DNA of 64,000 nucleotides from Luscinia megarhynchos (GCA_034336665.1 CM067585.1:2107001-2171000); one strand, 5' to 3'; shown: positions 10,255-21,589, numbered from the stretch's first letter. The notes: generated from the sequence alone by a model not told the origin. Numbers and translations: made by a program.

Positions 10255-10842
10255 GACAGGACAGCATCCCTCATAGCCCCTGGTCACTCACAGCCAGTCC
10301 AGGTGTGCAGGACAGGACATTGTCCCTCATAGCCCCTGGTCACTCACAGCCAGTCCAGGTGTGCAGGACAGGACATTGTCCCTCACAGCCCCTGGTCACA
10401 CACAGCCAGTCCAGGTGTGCAGGACAGGACATTGTCCCTCAGCTCTCCTGGTCACTCACAGCCAGTCCAGGTGTGCAGGACAGGACATTGTCCCTCATAG
10501 CTCCTGGTCACAGCCAGTCCAGGTGTGCAGGACAGGACATTGTCCCTCATAGCTCCTGGTCACTCACAGCCAGTCCAGGTGTGCAGGACAGGACATTGTC
10601 CCTCAGCTCTCCTGGTCACACACAGCCAGTCCAGGTGTGCAGGACAGGACATTGTCCCTCACAGCTCCCTGGTCACTCACAGCCAGTCCAGGTGTGCAGG
10701 ACAGGACATTGTCCCTCAGCTCTCCTGGTCACAGCCAGTCCAGGTGTGCAGGACAGGACATTGTCCCTCAGCTCTCCTGGTCACAGCCAGTCCAGGTGTG
10801 CAGGACAGGACATTGTCCCTCAGCTCTCCTGGTCACACTCAG
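10255..10842. repeat. 56/52-bp minisatellite, 11 copies
   Basis: The mark GTGTGCAGGACAGGACATTG recurs at about 56-bp spacing. Shortened 52-bp copies lack one CTCA (spacings 56, 56, 56, 52, 56, 56, 57, 52, 52, 52). Each unit holds GGACATTGTCC, a near-perfect palindrome broken only at its centre. The long plus-strand frames are repeat artefacts. Confidence 0.96.
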
Positions 10843-10897
10843 ATCCACCCTGACTGTGACTGGCAGGAACACACAGCACACGCTCCCAGACACTGCA

Positions 10898-11190
10898 GTG
10901 CCAGAGAGAATCAGAATTATTAAGGTTGGAAAAAACCTCCAAGATCATCAAGTCCAACCTTCAAGCAGACGCCCCCATGCCCACTGAGTGCACATCTCCT
11001 TGCTTTTTGAGCACCTCCAGAACTGCAGGGCATCCTGTCACCTCCTGGGGACAGCTCCTGGAGAAGTGATTCCACCACCCCTCCCTTGGCAGGGCAGCAG
11101 CTGCCCACGGCCCTGGGTGTGTCCTGGGGCTTCCCATGGTGCAGCAGATCCAGCAGCTCACGCCTGCCCTGCCTCTGCCAGGCTCAAAGC
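10898..11190 (-). mobile_element. CR1 LINE 3' fragment
   Basis: On plus: AGAATTATTAAGGTTGG, AAAACCTCCAAGATCATCAA, GTCCAACCTTC, then CACCTCCAGAACTGCAGGGC. This is the reverse complement of the 3' end of CR1, in a subfamily different from the CACCCCTGCC type elsewhere in the window. The 5' border (right side) is uncertain. Confidence 0.85.
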
Positions 11191-11699
11191 CTTGCTGGAC
11201 AGGAATTTCTCGGTGATGCTGCAGTGCTCCTGTGCTTTGGCTTGAGATGGGACCGTGAGCACAGCTCCTTCCAGCCCAGCTCCTCCCTCAGCCCAGCACT
11301 ACAGCTGGGAAGAGCTCCAGAAACAAATGGCTGCTCTGTGACCCTGGAACATCCCGGCTCCCAGTGACAGCCAAGGGTGTGCAACCTCCCGGCCTCACAG
11401 GCAACATCCACTTGTGCATCTGGAATGTCATATTTAAGGGTTTTTTATGAGGCCAGGTTGGGGCTCGGGGCATCCTGGGCTAGTGGGAGATGTCCCTGCC
11501 CGTGGCTGTGAGATCCCATCCAACCCAAACCCTGCCGGGGCTGCTGGCAGGGGCTGGGGAGAGGAGGTGTGGGCTGAGGCCAGGGGCTGGGACGCTGCTC
11601 CCCGGGGGCTGTGGTGACAGCAGCCCAGCCCGGGGCTCCAGCCGCCCCTGCACAGCAATTCCTGACCTCAGGGGACCGAGGGAGGGGAACTGCTCCTTC
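11191..11699. other. Unassigned spacer with a short AT patch
   Basis: Mostly single-copy GC-rich DNA. A short patch (GGAATGTCATATTTAAGGG, about 11420-11440) is AT-rich but too small to call. No gene. Confidence 0.35.
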
Positions 11700-12412
11700 C
11701 CAGCCCTGTGTGGGAGGGCTGTGGGACACTGGTGTGCCCCTGGGGACAGCTGGGAGGGAGCAGTGCCCTGTGTGGGAGGGCTGTGGGACACTGGTGTGCC
11801 CTGGGGACAGCTGGGAGGGAGCAGTGCCCTGTGTGGGAGGGCTGTGGGACACTGGTGTGCCCCTGGGGACAGCTGGGAGGGAGCAGTGCCCTGTGTGGGA
11901 GGGCTGTGGGACACTGGTGTGCCCTGGGGACAGCTGGGAGGGAGCAGTGCCCTGTGTGGGAGGGCTGTGGGACACTGGTGTGCCCTGGGGACAGCTGGGA
12001 GGGGAGCAGTGCCCTGTGTGGGAGGGCTGTGGGACACTGGTGTGCCCCTGGGGACAGCTGGGAGGGAGCAGTGCCCTGTGTGGGAGGGCTGTGGGACACT
12101 GGTGTGCCCCCTGGGGACAGCTGGGAGGGAGCAGTGCCCTGTGTGGGAGGGCTGTGGGACACTGGTGTGCCCTGGGGACAGCTGGGAGGAGCAGTGCCCT
12201 GTGTGTGGGAGTGCAGTGTGGGACACTGGTGTGCCCTGGGGACAGCTGGGAGGGAGCAGTGCCCTGTGTGGGAGGGCTGTGGGACACTGGTGTGTCTCTG
12301 GGGACAGCTGGGAGGGGAGCAGTGCCCTGTGTGGGAGGGCTGTGGGACTCTGGTGTGCCCTGGGGACAGCTGGGAGGGAGCAGTGCCCTGTGTGTGGGAG
12401 TGCCAGCCGGGC
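11700..12412. repeat. 61-62-bp G-rich minisatellite, about 11 copies
   Basis: The mark TGTGGGAGGGCTGTGGGACA recurs every 61-63 bp. Units differ by the number of Cs in GTGCCCCTGGGG and by one diverged copy near 12200 (TGTGTGGGAGTGCAGTG). Four G-runs per unit on plus give strong G-quadruplex potential, and each unit has one CAGCTG E-box. Long frames on both strands (up to 424 codons) are repeat artefacts. Confidence 0.96.
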
Positions 12413-13334
12413 CCGTGCCTGCCCTGCTCTGCAGGATGTGTCTCTGCAGCGGGGGCACTGCCCCACCCCCGAGCTGAGGCCACCCCGGCTCCCGGGTCCT
12501 GTCCCCCGCAGCCTGAGCTGGGCTGCCGTCCCTGTGCCATCTCCCGGGGGCTGTGCCCACGCGGGGCTGGGGAGGGCACTCAAGCCAGCCCCCAAGCCCT
12601 GCTGTCCCCAGGCTGGTTCCTTTGTGCCCTGAACAGACCCTGCTCCCTCCTGCCCCCCTCCCTCGCCGAGCCCTGGCTGCTCAGGGGGCACAAGGACCCT
12701 CTGCCATCCCTGTGCTGTCTCCAGGGAGAAGAGCTGGAGGGAAGAGGTACTCACAGCTTCACCTCCGCTTTACCCTTCCTTTAGGCAAGGGCTTTTAACT
12801 CCCTTTTAGGGCCAGAGCAGCAACCACCAAGTGATGTCAGACCTCTCGGTGCGAAGCTGGAGGATCCCCAGCCTCTGGCTGCGCCGCGCTTGAGCGACAG
12901 CCCGGTAGCTGCAGGTCAGAGAGCTCCGCGGTGCTGCTGACAGCTCTGCTAAAAGCTCTTTGTTCCCCAGCCCCTGAGGCCCTGCTGAGTGGCGAGCAGC
13001 CTCTGCGGAGCCACGGGCAGCGGCTGGCGGCACAGGGATGCTCCGGGCTGCTCTCCCTGGGGCGCACCTCGGCTCGCCCTGCCGGCCGGAGGGAGCTGGG
13101 TGGGCTCTGCACACCCAGCGGGGCAATGCTTTCCGTGGTGTGCATCCAGAGGGGACAGGGACGGTGCTGCCACCCCTCAGCATCACCCCTCGCTGACCTC
13201 GGCTCCTCTCGCCCCTCCCATCAGCCAGACCTGTTGATCCCACACGGATGCCGGCTCCGGCTTGCTCCCCACAGCCATCCCCACGGGAAAGGCACTGCAG
13301 AGCAGCTGTGATCAGCCACCGAGCCGGGGCTCCT
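12413..13334. other. Unassigned, CpG-containing single-copy DNA
   Basis: Non-repetitive. 12775-12960 has CTTTTAACTCCCTTTTAGGG and AAGTGATGTCAG words that could belong to a regulatory element. 13010-13110 has moderate CpG density. No convincing exon or mobile element. Confidence 0.35.
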
Positions 13335-13610
13335 TTGGTGGGCGCCTACACCTTTAAATCAGAGAGAAAAAAATAAAATAAATCCTTCGCCTAGAGGGCA
13401 GTGGAACAATTTTGACTTTAAAAAGAGAGCGAGACAGAGAGAGCGAAGTGAGCGTTAACAACTCCTGATCCAGTCCCTGGGCATTCATTAATGTTTCATG
13501 GCGCTTTCAATTATTGCCTCCTCTGCCACTGCCGTCATCTGTCTCTTCAAATCGACGGTATAATAACCACTCAAGCAGAAATCCACTCTGCTGTCTGCCC
13601 GCCACTCCCC
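13335..13610. promoter_or_regulatory. AT-rich island, candidate conserved enhancer
   Basis: Non-repetitive sequence containing CACCTTTAAATCAGAG, AACAATTTTGACTTTAAAA, GCATTCATTAATGTTTCATG and TTTCAATTATTGCC, flanked by GC-rich DNA. The TAATG, CAATTA and TTAAT words, with no coding potential, suggest a developmental enhancer. It ends about 300 bp before a 2-kb 12-bp array. Confidence 0.47.
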
Positions 13611-13902
13611 TCCCAGCCTCCGCACTCCCTCTCCCAGCTCTGCACCGAGCCTGGCTCGGCTCTCGCTGAACGCCTGTGTGCCCCACGCTGCCTGGGGACA
13701 CTGCTGGGGGACAGGGGACACGCAGGACGCCCTGGTCGGGTCAGGCTTGAACCTGCAGCTGCTCTGGGGTCGTGCCCGGGGCACAGGGGGTCTGACACCG
13801 CAGCCTCAGGCACGGCGTTCACCCTGAACCCAGCGCGGCTCTGAGCCCAAACGCAGCCCAGCCGCAGCACATCGTCCCGCAGCGCCCAGCCCGAGCTCCT
13901 GG

Positions 13903-15895
13903 ATGGAGCAGGATGGAGCTGGGATGGAGCTGGGATGGAGCAGGGATGGAGCAGGGATGGAGCTGGGATGGAGCAGGGATGGAGCTGGGATGGAGCTGGG
14001 ATGGAGCAGGGGGATGGAGCTGGGATGGAGCTGGGATGGAGCAGGGATGGAGCTGGGGATGGAGCTGGGATGGAGCAGGGATGGAGCTGGGATGGAGCTG
14101 GGATGGAGCAGGGATGGAGCGGGGATGGAGCTGGGATGGAGCAGGGATGGAGCTGGGATGGAGCTGGGATGGAGCAGGGATGGAGCTGGGATGGAGCAGG
14201 GATGGAGCTGGGATGGAGCTGGGATGGAGCAGGGGATGGAGCAGGGATGGAGCTGGGATGGAGCAGGGATGGAGCTGGGATGGAGCTGGGATGGAGCTGG
14301 GATGGAGCTGGGATGGAGCAGGGATGGGAACAGGGATGCAGCTGGGATGGAGCTGGGATGGAGCTGGGATGGAGGAGGGATGGAGCAGGGATGGAGCTGG
14401 GATGGAGCTGGGATGGAGCTGGGATGGAGCTGGGATGGAGCTGGGATGGAGCTGGGATGGAGCTGGGATGGAGCTGGGATGGAGCTGGGATGGAGCAGGG
14501 ATGGAGCTGGGATGGAGCTGGGATGGAGCAGGAGCTGGGATGGAGCAGGGATGGAGCTGGGATGGAGCTGGGATGGAGCTGGGATGGAGCTGGGATGGAG
14601 CTGGGATGGAGCAGGGATGGAGCTGGGATGGAGCAGGGATGGAGCTGGGATGGAGCTGGGATGGAGCTGGGATGGAGCAAGGATGGAGCAGGGATGGAGC
14701 CGGGATGGAGCAGGGATGGAGCTGGGATGGAGCAGGGATGGAGCTGGGATGGAGCTGGGATGGAGCAGGGATGGAGCTGGGATGGAGCTGGGATGGAGCA
14801 GGGATGGAGCGGGGATGGAGCAGGGATGGAGGCACGGGATGGAGCAGGGATGGAGCAGGGATGGGAACAGGGATGGAGCTGGGATGGAGCACAGGATGGA
14901 GCTGGGATGGAGGAGGGATGGAGCAGGGATGGGAGCAGGGGATGGAGCAGGGATGGAGGCTGGGATGGAGGAGGGATGGAGCTGGGATGGGAGCAGGGAT
15001 GGAGCAGGAGCTGGGATGGAGCTGGGATGGAGCAGGAGCTGGGATGGAGCAGGGATGGAGCTGGGATGGAGCTGGGATGGAGCAGGAGCAGGGATGGAGC
15101 TGGGATGGAGCTGGGATGGAGCTGGGATGGAGCAGGGGATGGAGCAGGGATGGAGCTGGGATGGAGCAGGAGCTGGGATGGAGCTGGGATGGAGCAGGGA
15201 TGGAGCTCTGGGATGGAGCTGGGATGGAGCAGGGATGGAGCTGGGATGGAGCTGGGATGGAGCGGGAGGAGCTGGGATGGAGCTGGGATGGAGCAGGGAT
15301 GGAGCAGGGATGGAGCTGGGATGGAGGAGGGATGGAGCGGGGATGGAGAACAGGGATGGAGCAGGAGCTGGGATGGGCTTCGGGATGGAGCTGGGATGGA
15401 GCAGGAGCTGGGATGGAGCAGGGATGGAGCTGGGATGGAGCTGGGATGGAGCTGGGATGGAGCAGGGATGGAGCAGGGATGGAGCTGGGATGGAGCAGGA
15501 GCTGGGATGGAGCTGGGATGGAGCAGGGATGGAGCTGAGGATGGAGCTGGGATGGAGCAGGGGATGGAGCTGGGATGGAGCCGGGATGGAGCTGGGATGG
15601 AGCTGAGATGGAGCAGGGATGGAGCTGGGATGGAGCTGAGGGATGGAGCATGGAATGGAGCTGGGATGGAGGCTGGGATGGAGCAGGGATGGAGCTGGGA
15701 TGGAGCTGGGGATGGAGCACAGGGATGGAGCTGGAATGGAGCTGGGATGGAGGCTGGGATGGAGCAGGGATGGAGCTGGGATGGAGCACAGGGATGGAGG
15801 CACAGGATGGAGCTGGGATGGAGCTGGGATGGAGCTGGGATGGGGCTGGGATGGAGCTGGGATTGAGCAGGAGTGGAGCAGGGATTGACAGGGAT
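13903..15895. repeat. 12-bp GGGATGGAGCTG/GGGATGGAGCAG array, ~2 kb
   Basis: About 165 copies of a 12-bp unit in two main variants that differ at two bases (GAGCTG versus GAGCAG). They are mixed irregularly, with occasional 1- or 6-bp slips. The unit is a multiple of 3, so five or six frames stay open for hundreds of codons (up to 818 on minus, reading [10 protein letters not shown]). These are not genes. The purine strand is G-rich (GGGATGG). Confidence 0.97.
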
Positions 15896-16082
15896 TGACA
15901 GGGATTTCCGAGGTGGTGCAGGGGCTGCTGAATCACGGCCTGTCCCTGCATTTCCCTGCAGGTGCCCCTGGCTCAGGCAGGGCAGCTCAGAGGGTGGGGA
16001 GGGCTGAGAGGCAGCAGGAGCACCCACATGGCCCTGCCGTGCAGCCAGAGCCCAGCTCAGCCTGGCTGCACCTGGGCAGGGT

Positions 16083-16455
16083 CACTGAGTCCCAGAATGG
16101 TTTGGCTTTGGCTTTGGCTTTGGTTTTGTGTTTGGGTTTGGCTTTGGGTTTGGGTTTGGCTTTGGCTTTGGCTTTGGCTTTGAGTTTGGGTTTGTCTTTG
16201 GTTTTGTGTTTGTGTTTGGGTTTGGGTTTGTGTTTGGGTTTGGGTTTGGGTTTGGGTTTGGGTTTGGGTTTTGAGGGACCCCAGATCATCTCATTTCAAC
16301 CTCTCTGCCATGGCAGGGACACCTTCCTCTGTCCCAGGTTGCTGCAAGCCCTGTCCAGCCTGGCCTTGGACATCTCCAGAGGCAGCCAGAGCTTCTCGGG
16401 GCACCCTGAGCTGGGGCCTGCCCACCCTCACAGTAAAGAATTCTTCCTAGGATCC
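16083..16455 (-). mobile_element. CR1 LINE 3' fragment interrupted by a hexamer expansion
   Basis: On plus it opens with GAGTCCCAGAATGGTTTGG, is interrupted, and resumes with GAGGGACCCCAGATCATCTC, CATGGCAGGGACACC and CAAGCCCTGTCCAGCCTGG. It runs to about 16455 at AAGAATTCTTCCTAGGATCC. The CR1 order is intact on both sides of the expansion, so a single insertion was later split from within. Confidence 0.9.
16098..16271. repeat. TTTGGC/TTTGGG hexamer array grown inside CR1
   Basis: About 29 hexamers of TTTGGC, TTTGGG, TTTGTG and variants sit exactly where CR1 reads GGTTTGGGTTGG. The seed GTTTGGGTT is part of CR1 itself, so this looks like expansion in place rather than an insertion. TTTGGG is not the vertebrate telomere repeat TTAGGG. 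Confidence 0.93.
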
Positions 16456-16604
16456 AAACAAAATGTTTAAACCATCCCCACCACTCTCACATCTGCCAGC
16501 ACCAAGGCTGCAAACCTCACACGAGCCCCATAAATCTGGTGTTTGCCTAGTCCAGTCCTTGTTCCTCACAAACTCTGTCCCTGCACTCAGCACCTCAGGG
16601 TGGG

Positions 16605-17662
16605 GGAGCCAGAGCTCTGCCCCAGGACATGGATTTAGGCAGGAACACACAGTGGGAGCCTGAGCTCTGCCCCAGGACATGGATTTAGGCAGGAATAAAG
16701 AGTGGGAGCCAGAGCTGTGCCCCAGGACAGGGATCCAGGCAGGAACACACAGTGGGAGCCCCCAGGACAGGGATCCAGGCAGGAACAGAGTGGGCTCCCA
16801 GCTGCTCTGCCCCAGGACAAGGATCCAGGCAGGAACACACAGTGGGAGCCAGAGTTCTGCCCCCAGGACAGGGGATCCAGGCAGGAATAAAGAGTGGGAG
16901 ACCCCAGGACAAGGATCCAGGCAGGAATAAAGAGTGGGAGACCCCAGGACAAGGATCCAGGCAGGAACAAAGAGTGGGAGCCCCCAGGACAGGGATCCAG
17001 GCAGGAACAGAGTGGGCTCCCAGCTGCTCTGCCCCAGGACAGGGATCCAGGCAGGAACACACAGTGGGAGCCTCAGCTCTGCCCCAGGACAAGGATCCAG
17101 GCAGGAACACACAGTGGGAGCCCCCAGGACAAGGATCCAGGCAGGAATAAAGAGTGGGAGCCCCCCAGGACAGGGGATCCAGGCAGGGAACACACAGTGG
17201 GAGCCTGAGCTCTGCCCCCAGGACAGGGATCCAGGCAGGAATAAAGAGTGGGAGCCCCCAGGACGGGGATCCAGGCAGGGAACAAAGAGTGGGAGCCTGA
17301 GCTCTGCCCCAGGACAGGGATCCAGGCAGGAATAAAGAGTGGGAGACCCCAGGACAAGGATCCAGGCAGGAACAAAGAGTGGGAACCCCCAGGACATGGA
17401 TTTAGGCAGGAACACACAGTGGGAGCCTGAGCTCTGCCCCAGGACAGGGATCCAGGCAGGAACAAAGAGTGGGAGCCCCCAGGACAAGGATCCAGGCAGG
17501 AACAGAGTGGGAGCCCCCAGGACATGGATCCAGGCAGGAACACACAGTGGGAGCCCCCAGGACAGGGATCCAGGCAGGAACAGAGTGGGCTCCCAGCTGC
17601 TCTGCCCCTGGACAGGGATCCAGGCAGGAACAGAGTGGGCTCCCAGCTGCTCTGCCCAGCAT
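16605..17662. repeat. Mosaic 38-53-bp minisatellite with BamHI sites
   Basis: About 25 copies built on CAGGACAGGGATCCAGGCAG followed by GAACACACAGTGGGAGCC or GAATAAAGAGTGGGAG. Short units omit the AGCTCTGCCC segment and long units include it, in irregular order. Most units contain GGATCC, so BamHI digestion should give a ladder. Many short frames on both strands are artefacts. Confidence 0.95.
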
Positions 17663-18612
17663 CCCCCAGCCTGTGCAGACCCTCCTGGCTGCCTGGGCTG
17701 GCAGCAGGAGCTCGTGGCTCACAGGCTGTGAGGGACCCAAGCCACCCCATTTTGAAGTCAGTGCTCCTGCTCAGGAAGACAAAAGTATTTTGCTCAGATG
17801 AAGTCACGTCCTTCAATCCCTCCCTGGCATTCACACCTCGTGGAGGTGTTGGGACTCTGCACTTTTAAAACACTTCTTATTTTCTGAGAATGGAAGTAGT
17901 GTTGAAATGTCAACATTTCCAGTGGGACATTCCCTGTGCACTGTCCCCCTGGGCTGGGGTTTACTGCTGACAGCTGAACCCCACAGCCTGCTGCTGCCAG
18001 CAGGAAGCTGTTTTTGGACCCAGCTGGGTGCCTGAGGATGCTCAGGAGGGACAGGCCACAGGAGGGCTGGGGCAGATGGGCACACAGGCGGGGCAGAAGG
18101 GCACACAGGCAGTGCCAGGGCAGAGCAGGGGCCCACACTGGCTTTGGCCACCCCAGCGGCCAGGCAGAGTTGGCAGGATGCCATTCCTGCAGGACAGGGG
18201 TGCCCAGCCAGCCCAGCCCCAGCTCTGCTCCAGCTCTGCCTGCTGTGGGGGCTCTGCAGGCTCAGAGCTTCCCTCCAGCCCCGGCTGCTCCTCCCTCCCT
18301 CCCCCTCACCCCCCAGCCCGGTTTCCCTTTGCAACCTTGCTTCTCGCTGTCCTGGAGCTCTCCTGGCCGAGCAGGGCTGGCAGGAGGCGAGCAGAGCCCT
18401 GGCCTGGCTCGGCCTGAGGTGCTGGGGTGCTCAGGAATGCCCCAGCAGGAGTTCTGCTCTCTCCTTCTCTTGTGCAGATATTTCAGAGCCCCTCTGATGG
18501 GAGCCAGGTGTGCTGCAGATGTTTGTGCTTCACACCCAGAAGGATGCAGGCTGCTTTGGTGCAGCAGCACAGCCGCAGTCATGCAGCTGTCACTGTCCCC
18601 TCCCACACCCCG
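17663..18612. other. Unassigned single-copy spacer
   Basis: 17740-17930 is slightly AT-richer and contains the perfect inverted repeat GAAATGT-CA-ACATTTC (17904-17919). The rest is GC-rich. No gene or mobile element I can support. Confidence 0.35.
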
Positions 18613-18960
18613 AGTGTGCCCAGGCCCTGTCCAGCCTGCCCTGGGCACTGCCCGGGAGCCACAGCTGCTCTGGGCTCCTGTGCCAGGGCTCTCCCACCCT
18701 CACAGGGAAATTCCTCCTCAATATCCCATTTAAATCTACTCTCCATCATTTAAAGACCAAACCCCCTTGTCCTGTCCCTCCTGCCTTGTCCCCAGCCCCT
18801 CTGAGCTCTCCTGTCACCCTCCAGGCCCTGCAGGGGCTCTGAGCTCTGCTGGAGCTGCTCCTCTCCAGCCTGGCTCCAGGAGCAGAGGGGCTCCAGCCCT
18901 GGGATTGACTTGTGGCCTGCTCTGGACACATCCCCACAGGTCTGTGTCTCTTGGCAGGGC
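18613..18960 (-). mobile_element. CR1 LINE fragment lacking its 3' terminus
   Basis: On plus: GGCCCTGTCCAGCCTGCCC, AGCCACAGCTGCTCTGGGC, TCCTGTGCCAGGGCTCTCCC, then AGCTGCTCCTCTCCAGCCTG and GCTCCAGGAGCAGAGGGGCT. This is the antisense of CR1 from about 80 to 420 bp before its end. The terminal GGTTTGGGTTGG part is missing on the left. Confidence 0.85.
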
Positions 18961-19727
18961 CCTTCACCCAGCCAGGCTGTCAGAGCCATCCCTGCAGATG
19001 GGGCTGCGTGGGACGAGCTGCTGGGCCCACTCGTGTTTCTGCACACCCCAGTGTGATCCCTCAGAACCTGAGCAAGCCCAAACTCCCCTTCAGTGACCCC
19101 CTGCAATGCCCAGCCCCTTCCACGGAGCAATCAGCCCCCCTGAGCTCCACCAGCCCTGAGCAGGGCCAGCCAGCCCCCTCCCCACTCACCTGCACACCAG
19201 GTGTGCACCTCCCTGTGCTCTCCTGCTTGTGTGGCAGGGGGTCCAGGGGAGTGCAGCCTGCCAGGGTCACTCCCAGCTCTCCCTGGGGAGGGGGCTCAGC
19301 CCTGGGCTGCTCCAGGTGCAGCTGGGGCAAGGACAGGGTTTGGTGTCCCAGCGCTCTGGGGCTGGGAGAGGCAGGAGCCAGGGGCTGTCCCTGGCTGCCC
19401 CGGGGTCAGGAGGGGCTCAGAGCCCCCCAGCAGCCCCCTGCCCAGGCTGCAGGTCTGCTCCCCGTGGCTGCACTGGTGCTGCCCAGAGCTCAGCAGGGCT
19501 GGTGGCACTCGGGGGCAGGTGCTGGGTCAGGGGCAGCAGGAGCCAGCCCCGGCAGCGGTGCCAGGGCTCAGAGCCCCCCCAGCAGAGGGGCTGCCTCCCC
19601 CCAGCAGCCAGGAGCTGCTGCTGCTGCCCAGGAGGGCTGGGGGGCCAGGCTGAGCACCCAGCACTGCCTCTCCCCCTCCTCTGCTCCCCCCTGCTCACAC
19701 TCTCCCCCTCTTTCTCCTAATCCCCAC
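18961..19727. other. Unassigned GC-rich spacer
   Basis: Non-repetitive. Overlapping open frames on both strands have Gly/Ala/Pro/Ser-rich low-complexity content, which I attribute to GC composition. Confidence 0.35.
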
Positions 19728-19870
19728 AAATGCTAAGATATTTAAATGTGGTATTTTCAAATCTAATCAGCGTTCCAAAGCTGTGCTGCCGCCACTCAAA
19801 TTTAATTTGATCCATTTACCAACTTTGTGGTGCATCTAATCAAAGAGAGGGAACAATTAGGTGAATGTCA
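19728..19870. promoter_or_regulatory. Sharp AT-rich homeodomain/TCF-motif island
   Basis: About 140 bp carrying AAGATATTTAAATG, CAAATCTAATCAGCG, TCAAATTTAATTTGATCC, GCATCTAATCAAAGAG and AACAATTAGG. TCAAATTTAATTTGA is a near-perfect palindrome. CTAATCAAAG combines a homeodomain word with a TCF/LEF-like ATCAAAG. One of the best enhancer-like islands in the window, and not repetitive. Confidence 0.5.
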
Positions 19871-20494
19871 GGGGTCACCTGGCAGCTCTGCTCAGCCACA
19901 GGAGGTGTCACAGCCCCGGGGGACACGCAGGAGTGTGGCAGCCCTGGAGCCTGGGCTGGGGGTGTCCTGGCTCTGGCACTCCCCAGGAGGCTGGGGCAGC
20001 CTGGCAGGATGATGGGCTGTGCTCCCCCCCAGAGCCAGCAGGACATGGAGAGCCCGGGCCCGGCTTGTGTGGGGGTCCAGCAGCCCATCCTGTGTCCCCC
20101 AGCTGTCCCTGAGGTGCCTGGCCCAGGACTGCGGCTGCTGCTGCAGCTCCGTGCCCAGCCCGGGCTCTGGCCCCCTCCCACACTGCATGAGGGCTGGGAG
20201 AGGCTCACACAGAGCAAGAGCTCAGCCAAGCTCCTTCCTGCCCCGGCCAAAGCTGCACACCGTGCCTGGGGCGAGACTCTGGGCCAGACTGGTGCTGTGG
20301 TCGCACGGGTGACGTGGTTCAGTGCCTGCAGTGGGCAAGCCAGGCTGAGTGAGGAGCTGGGTGCAGGACTGTGGTCCCAGACCCCTCCTGATCTCAGGGT
20401 GGGGAGCAGGGAGTGCCAGGACAGCAGGGCAGGGCAAGGATCTTCTCCTGCCTTACTGGGAGTTATGGCTCTGAAAACACAACTTCTGCACAAT
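19871..20494. other. Unassigned GC-rich spacer
   Basis: Single-copy DNA, low-complexity frames on both strands, nothing I can support. Confidence 0.35.
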
Positions 20495-20592
20495 GAAACG
20501 ACAGAGTCCCAGAGGGGTTTGGGTTGGAAGGGACCTGGAAATCATTTCCAGCCCCACTGCCACGGGCAGGGACTCCTCCCCTGGGAGGTGGA
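20495..20592 (-). mobile_element. Short CR1 3' terminal fragment
   Basis: On plus: ACAGAGTCCCAGAGGGGTTT, GGGTTGGAAGGGACCTGG and CCACTGCCACGGGCAGGGAC. This is about 95 bp of the antisense CR1 terminus, heavily 5'-truncated. Confidence 0.85.
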
Positions 20593-21004
20593 AGAACCAC
20601 GACGTGTCTGATCTCACCTTCTGTCTGTGCTCCTCATGTCGGGAAATGGAGGAGATACAATGAAAAGAAAGAGTCTTTGGTCATATTTTGCAGCCCCAAC
20701 AGGAGCAGAGCTCTCCCCCGAGCACACACTGTGCCTTGCCCTGCTCCCAGAGCCTCAGCCCAGCCCTGACCCACCGAGATCTCCCCTTTGGCTGTTTGCT
20801 GGGCTTGGTGTGCTGAGCTGCCCCCATCCACACCCTGAGCTGGCTGTGGGGAGGATCTGGGCAGGGTGGGATGTGAAGGGGACAAAGGCCAGCAGGACCC
20901 TGCAGCTGCAGCACTCGGAGAGGGACAGAAAGGGGACAAGCCCTGGGCTTAACATCTTCTTTGAAAGACTGAAAGAGGAGGTGACTGCAGCTCCTCCCGA
21001 GGGG
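20593..21004. other. Unassigned spacer
   Basis: Mixed composition, single-copy. 20630-20700 is somewhat AT-rich. No supported feature. Confidence 0.35.
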
Positions 21005-21345
21005 CAGCTCTGATCTCTGATCTCTGGGGCAGGGAAGCGGCTGGAGCTGGGCCAGGGCAGCTCAGGCTGGAGCTCAGGGAAAGGTTCTTCCCTCCCCAGA
21101 GGTGCTGGCACTGCCCAGGCTCAGGCTGGAGCTCAGGGAAGGTTCTTCCCTCCCCAGAGGTGCTGGCACTGCCCAGGCTCAGGTGGAGCTCAGGGAAAGG
21201 TTCTTCCCTCCCCAGAGGATGCTGGCACTGCCAGAGCTCCAGGGATGGACAGGGGGACTGCTGGGGGCTGGGCAGGGACAGGGCTGGGCTGGGTGGTCCT
21301 GGGGGTCCCTTCAGCTCAGGATTTTCTGTGATTCTGTGATCTCAA
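21005..21345 (+). mobile_element. CR1-type 3' fragment with an internal triplication
   Basis: Begins TCTGATCTCTGGGGCAGG and ends GGGTCCCTTCAGCTCAGG...GATTCTGTGATCT, the CR1-type octamer tail. Between about 21055 and 21225 a ~62-bp segment marked by GGTTCTTCCCTCCCCAGAGG is present three times in tandem. The sister copy at 32515-32775 has it once. The duplication therefore arose after insertion, or in the source copy. Confidence 0.82.
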
Positions 21346-21589
21346 GCTGTGGTGAGCGGTGGCACTGCTGTCCCCTCATCCCTTCCCAGCCCAGAGGGAC
21401 CCACAGGGCAGGGAGCAGCTCCAGGGACACCAGGAGGGGTTTGGGCACTGCTGGGGTGCAGGGAGCCGTCCCAAGGTTTGGTACCCCCGGCAGAACACAG
21501 CAGGAGAGCATCATCCTCCAGCTGCAGCCCTGGGGAGGTGCCTGCTCCGAGCCGGGGTGGAGGTCTGGGAGCACCAGGTGTTTAACTTG

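Noticed and set aside
10255..10842. CRISPR-like array (regular 56-bp direct repeats)
   Set aside because: The whole unit repeats; there are no unique spacers, no cas genes, and the DNA is vertebrate.
13571..16027. 818-codon Pro/Ser/His-rich frame
   Set aside because: Translation of the 12-bp array. Five or six frames are open at once because the unit is a multiple of 3.
16098..16271. Interstitial telomere repeat
   Set aside because: The units are TTTGGC/TTTGGG, not TTAGGG, and they grew from CR1 sequence.
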